Position numbers and translations under genes: made by a program
Assembly: GCF_902769175.1 (NCBI RefSeq)
Contig: NZ_CACXNW010000007.1
Span: 1 to 64,000 of the forward strand
Direction of reading: 5' to 3'
Length of the DNA: 64,000 nt
From: an uncultured Methanobrevibacter sp.
Lineage (GTDB): Archaea > Methanobacteriota > Methanobacteria > Methanobacteriales > Methanobacteriaceae
The notes under the pieces: generated by a model
The model's input: the letters and a program-made list of their open reading frames with translations, nothing else
Databases searched by the model: none
Told to the model about the DNA's origin: nothing
Shown: in pieces, positions 61,335 to 64,000 of the stretch
How the letters are laid out: each line of letters opens with the position of its first letter
How positions within the stretch are numbered: the stretch's first letter is position 1

Positions 61335-61919
61335 TTTAATACCCTTTCTATTATGAAATCATCACTAAATTGCCATAAAAACAATTTTCCACTAAAAATT
61401 AATTGACTGAATAATATTCTGAAGGAATATTCATAAAGAAATACTCCTTTTCTTAAATTAATTTTTAAAAATATCAAATAAACTTAATAATAAGAATTAA
61501 TAAAAATACTATTAGGTTTTGCTTTAAATGAATAAATTATAGTTTAAATTAGTTTATCATTTAGTATTGTATTAATAAAAATTTTAATTTTTAATTTTTA
61601 GTTTAAATTTATCTTATTAATATGCTAATTAAAAATTATGTTTGCGACGATATATAAATATGCTCATAAGTTTTTTTATTAATCAAAATTTTAAGTTAAC
61701 TAAGGAATTAATAAAAAAATTACTTAAAATAAAGCAAACTTAATTATATTATGTTATAGGCTTTATTTTAAAATAAAAATCACAGAATTATTAATAAAGA
61801 TTTATATATAATAAATAATATAAATAATAGTTAATCAATTTAGGTTTAGAAAATATTAATTTAAATTGATTTATAGTTATATCAATTTTTTTTTGATATT
61901 AATTTGGAGGAAAAAAGTT
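61335..61919. promoter_or_regulatory. Divergent control region between cbiL and cbiM
   Basis: This 585-bp gene-free stretch must hold the promoters of both the corrin cluster and the cobalt transporter. For cbiM, AAAGATTTATATATA at 61797-61809 is a strong TATA element, giving a leader of about 90 nt. A second possible TATA (GATATATAAATA) lies near 61650. I looked for a B12-type riboswitch core and did not see one. Confidence 0.5.
61413..61431. promoter_or_regulatory. Inverted repeat upstream of cbiL
   Basis: AATATTC-TGAAG-GAATATT is a perfect 7-bp-arm inverted repeat 80-100 bp before the cbiL ATG. It is a candidate operator for metal or corrinoid control of the cluster, or a leader hairpin. 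Confidence 0.4.
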
Positions 61920-62585
61920 ATGCATATTATGGAAGGATATTTACCATTAACATGGTGTATCATATGGTTTGTCATATCATTCATCATTGTTGCATTCGGT
62001 ATTTATCAAATCAAAAAAATCGTAGATGAAACCCCTGAATCCAAATCCTTACTCGCTGTAAGTGGAGCATTCATGTTCATCTTATCATCTTTAAAACTAC
62101 CATCTGTTACTGGAAGTTGTTCTCACCCTTGTGGTAACGGATTAGGTGCAGCATTATTCGGCCCTGCTGTAACTGCTGTACTCGCAACTATTGTACTTAT
62201 TTTCCAAGCATTATTACTTGCTCACGGTGGAATAACCACCTTAGGTGCAAACATTTTCTCAATGGGTATCGTAGGTCCATTCATTGCTTGGCTTGTATAC
62301 AAAGGATGTCTTAAAGTTAATATTTCATCAACCATTGCAATTTTCTTTGCAGCATTTTTAGGTGACTTATTAACTTATGTAGCTACTTCATTCCAATTAG
62401 CTTTCGCATTCCCTGCTCCAACCTTTGGTGCAGCATTAACCGCATTCTTAACTATCTTTGCAGTTACCCAAGTGCCATTAGCTATTGGTGAAGGTATCTT
62501 AACCGTAATCATATGGGACAGATTAAAAGCTTACAAACCAAAATTATTAGACAAATTAGGTGCATTAGCTCCTAATGAAGCATAA
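61920..62585 (+). CDS. cbiM: Cobalt ECF transporter S component CbiM
   Basis: 221 residues from ATG 61920, placed by GGAGGAAAAAAGTT. This start gives the N-terminal Met-His-Ile-Met-Glu-Gly needed for metal binding, where His2 and the amino group ligate Co2+; a longer ORF upstream would destroy that site. Six to seven membrane helices and the [20 protein letters not shown] motif, with its second histidine, are present. It binds cobalt and delivers it through CbiQO. cbiN follows after 11 nt. Confidence 0.96.
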   Translation: MHIMEGYLPLTWCIIWFVISFIIVAFGIYQIKKIVDETPESKSLLAVSGAFMFILSSLKLPSVTGSCSHPCGNGLGAALFGPAVTAVLATIVLIFQALLLAHGGITTLGANIFSMGIVGPFIAWLVYKGCLKVNISSTIAIFFAAFLGDLLTYVATSFQLAFAFPAPTFGAALTAFLTIFAVTQVPLAIGEGILTVIIWDRLKAYKPKLLDKLGALAPNEA

Positions 62586-62596
62586 GGTGATTAAAC

Positions 62597-62884
62597 ATGA
62601 ACACATCAACATTAATTATATTAGCAATAATCTGTGCAATCATTTTCATTGCACCGTTAGCAATGTATAATGGTCATGGAGAAGACGATGGATACTTTGG
62701 CGGTTCAGACGATGCAGCAAGTGAACAAATTGAAGCTACTAACTTCGAACCATGGTTTTCATCAATTTGGGAACCACCTAGTGGTGAAATAGAAAGTTTA
62801 TTATTCGCTCTTCAAGCAGCTATAGGAGCAATCATTATAGGTTACTTCTTCGGTTATTGGAGAGGACAAGGTAAAGAAGAATAA
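62597..62884 (+). CDS. cbiN: Cobalt transport protein CbiN
   Basis: 95 residues with two membrane helices (about 4-24 and 65-88) and an extracellular loop containing GEDDGYFGGSDDAASEQIEA and EPWF, all typical of CbiN. It assists CbiM in cobalt loading. AAGGTGATTAAAC precedes the ATG. The stop codon is inside a 10-bp-arm hairpin. Confidence 0.93.
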   Translation: MNTSTLIILAIICAIIFIAPLAMYNGHGEDDGYFGGSDDAASEQIEATNFEPWFSSIWEPPSGEIESLLFALQAAIGAIIIGYFFGYWRGQGKEE

Positions 62885-62908
62885 TTCTTCTTTATCGATT
62901 TTTTCTTT
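62873..62908 (+). terminator. Hairpin over the cbiN stop codon, then a T-run
   Basis: AAAGAAGAAT and ATTCTTCTTT form a perfect 10-bp inverted repeat with a one-base centre and are followed by TTTTTTC and T7. It may lower transcription into cbiQO (partial terminator) or protect the cbiMN message. Confidence 0.55.
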
Positions 62909-62943
62909 TTTTAATTTATATACAATAAATATCTAGTGATTTT

Positions 62944-63639
62944 ATGAAATTTGACATGGATTATATAGCACACAATAATGAATTAACTGAAACAAATCCC
63001 TACTTTAAATTGTTTTTAACTCTATTCCCGCTAATTCTGACTTTAGCACTAGATAACCTTTATTTTGATATATTTATATTTATAGTAATGTCTATCGTTA
63101 TACTTGCTATAGCAAAAATCGATTATAGATCATACTTAAAGTTTTTAACAATTCCAATGGCATTTCTTGTTATAACATGTATATTTTTAATATTATTCTT
63201 TGGAAAAGGAGATGTAATATATGAAACAGGAATATTTGGAATTGTAGTGACAACAGATTCATGGCATTATGGTATATATACATTCTTTAGAGTGATGGGA
63301 TGTTTGCCTTCATTAGGTTTTCTTGCATTGACAACACCAATTGCAAAAATCTTCCATTGCTTAGACACAATGAAAGTCCCTAAAATTGTTATTGAAATAG
63401 GACTTTTAATGTATAATACAATATTCATATTCCTAAATGAAATAGACACAATGCAGAAAGCCCAAAAAACAAGAATGGGATACAATTCATATATGAATTC
63501 AATGAAATGCTTAGCGGATCTTATTAGCAGTATATTCTTAAGGTCTTTAGATAAAAGTGAAACATTGCAACATAGTTTAGATTCAAGAGGTTATACTGGA
63601 GAGCTTCCAGTTTATGTACCACCAAAAAAGGAGGAATAA
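62944..63639 (+). CDS. cbiQ: Cobalt ECF transporter T component CbiQ
   Basis: 231 residues with five to six membrane helices and the coupling-helix motif around RSLDKSETLQHSLDSRGYTG, the conserved A/S-R-G segment that contacts the ATPase. It links CbiM to the CbiO ATPase. TAGTGATTTT lies before the ATG. cbiO starts one base after its stop. Confidence 0.94.
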   Translation: MKFDMDYIAHNNELTETNPYFKLFLTLFPLILTLALDNLYFDIFIFIVMSIVILAIAKIDYRSYLKFLTIPMAFLVITCIFLILFFGKGDVIYETGIFGIVVTTDSWHYGIYTFFRVMGCLPSLGFLALTTPIAKIFHCLDTMKVPKIVIEIGLLMYNTIFIFLNEIDTMQKAQKTRMGYNSYMNSMKCLADLISSIFLRSLDKSETLQHSLDSRGYTGELPVYVPPKKEE

Positions 63640-63640
63640 A

Positions 63641-64000
63641 ATGTTAGAAGTAAAAAATATAAAATATTCTTATAATAAAGATTATCAGGCACTTAAAGGA
63701 GTCAGCTTAAAAGTTGAAGAAGGTGAAATGGTTGCTCTTTTAGGTAAAAATGGTGCTGGAAAATCTACTTTGTTCCTTCATTTAAATGGTATTTACGAAC
63801 CTGATGAAGGTCAAGTGTTTATTGAAGGAGAGGAGCTAAAATACGACAAGAAATCATTGCTTAAATTCAGACAAAAAGTAGGTATTGTATTCCAAAACCC
63901 AGATGACCAAATATTTGCACCTACTGTTGAAGAGGATGTAGCATTTGGCCCATTAAACTTAGGATTGCCAATGGAAGAAGTTCAAAAAAGGGTAACTGAT
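63641..64000 (+). CDS. cbiO: Cobalt ECF transporter ATPase CbiO (partial)
   Basis: The first 120 codons of an ABC ATPase, cut by the window end. Walker A is GKNGAGKST at 35-43, and the Q-loop GIVFQNPDDQIFAPTVEEDV is characteristic of ECF-type ATPases. The Walker B and signature motifs lie outside the window. GGAGGAATAAA precedes the ATG. It energises cobalt uptake by CbiMNQ. Confidence 0.95.
   Translation, partial: MLEVKNIKYSYNKDYQALKGVSLKVEEGEMVALLGKNGAGKSTLFLHLNGIYEPDEGQVFIEGEELKYDKKSLLKFRQKVGIVFQNPDDQIFAPTVEEDVAFGPLNLGLPMEEVQKRVTD

Noticed and set aside
61335-61919. Cobalamin riboswitch before the cobalt transporter or cbiL
   Set aside because: No B12-box-like core found on either strand; the region is AT-rich throughout.

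Overview
The window is from a very AT-rich euryarchaeon, almost certainly a gut or rumen Methanobacteriales species of the Methanobrevibacter type. The evidence is an archaeal information-processing gene set (MCM helicase, aIF2-beta, NMD3, NucS, archaeal TyrRS, Lhr helicase), the archaeal purine enzyme PurP, a cobamide biosynthesis set of the kind methanogens use for their corrinoid methyltransferases, and strong GGAGG/GGTGA ribosome sites followed by AT-rich spacers. I see no rRNA, tRNA or CRISPR array.

Layout. 0-32 kb is a conserved core: an ATP-grasp protein, NucS, MntP, a nitrilase-family amidase, a HEAT-repeat protein, Lhr, an NfeD/SPFH membrane pair, PurP, a phosphodiesterase + RlmE pair, MCM, aIF2-beta, NMD3, TyrRS, thymidylate kinase, two long U32 proteins and a MutS-like ATPase. 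33-50 kb is an accessory stretch with small secreted or orphan proteins, a decayed TnpB-like remnant, a 97-bp MITE-like element, dispersed 35-40 bp repeats that delimit genes, a glycogen synthase/GH13 pair, two adjacent broken C69 peptidase paralogues, a truncated transposase and a coiled-coil gene that looks frameshifted twice. 50.8-61.3 kb, on the minus strand, is a near-complete anaerobic corrin-ring pathway in the order cbiL-D-F-G-H-J-ET-A-C-K. Divergent from it at 61.9-64.0 kb is the cobalt transporter cbiMNQO, with cbiO cut by the window end.

Working together: CbiMNQO imports cobalt, CbiK inserts it into sirohydrochlorin, and CbiL, H, F, G, D, J, ET, C and A convert cobalt-sirohydrochlorin to cob(II)yrinate a,c-diamide. 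CbiK and the CbiE-CbiT fusion are forms better known from bacteria, which suggests lateral acquisition of the cluster.

The most unusual global feature is the intergenic DNA. Nearly every spacer holds its own private 2-4 copy tandem repeat (unit about 30-68 bp). In at least four cases (nfeD, rlmE, mcm, tyrS) the first unit begins inside the last codons of the upstream gene, as if 3' gene ends are repeatedly duplicated into the spacer. Related events are a 67-bp copy of part of the mutS-like gene in the spacer behind it and a 48-bp duplication at the start of the ORF at 38.3 kb. Function calls rest on motifs and family knowledge read by eye; no search was run.
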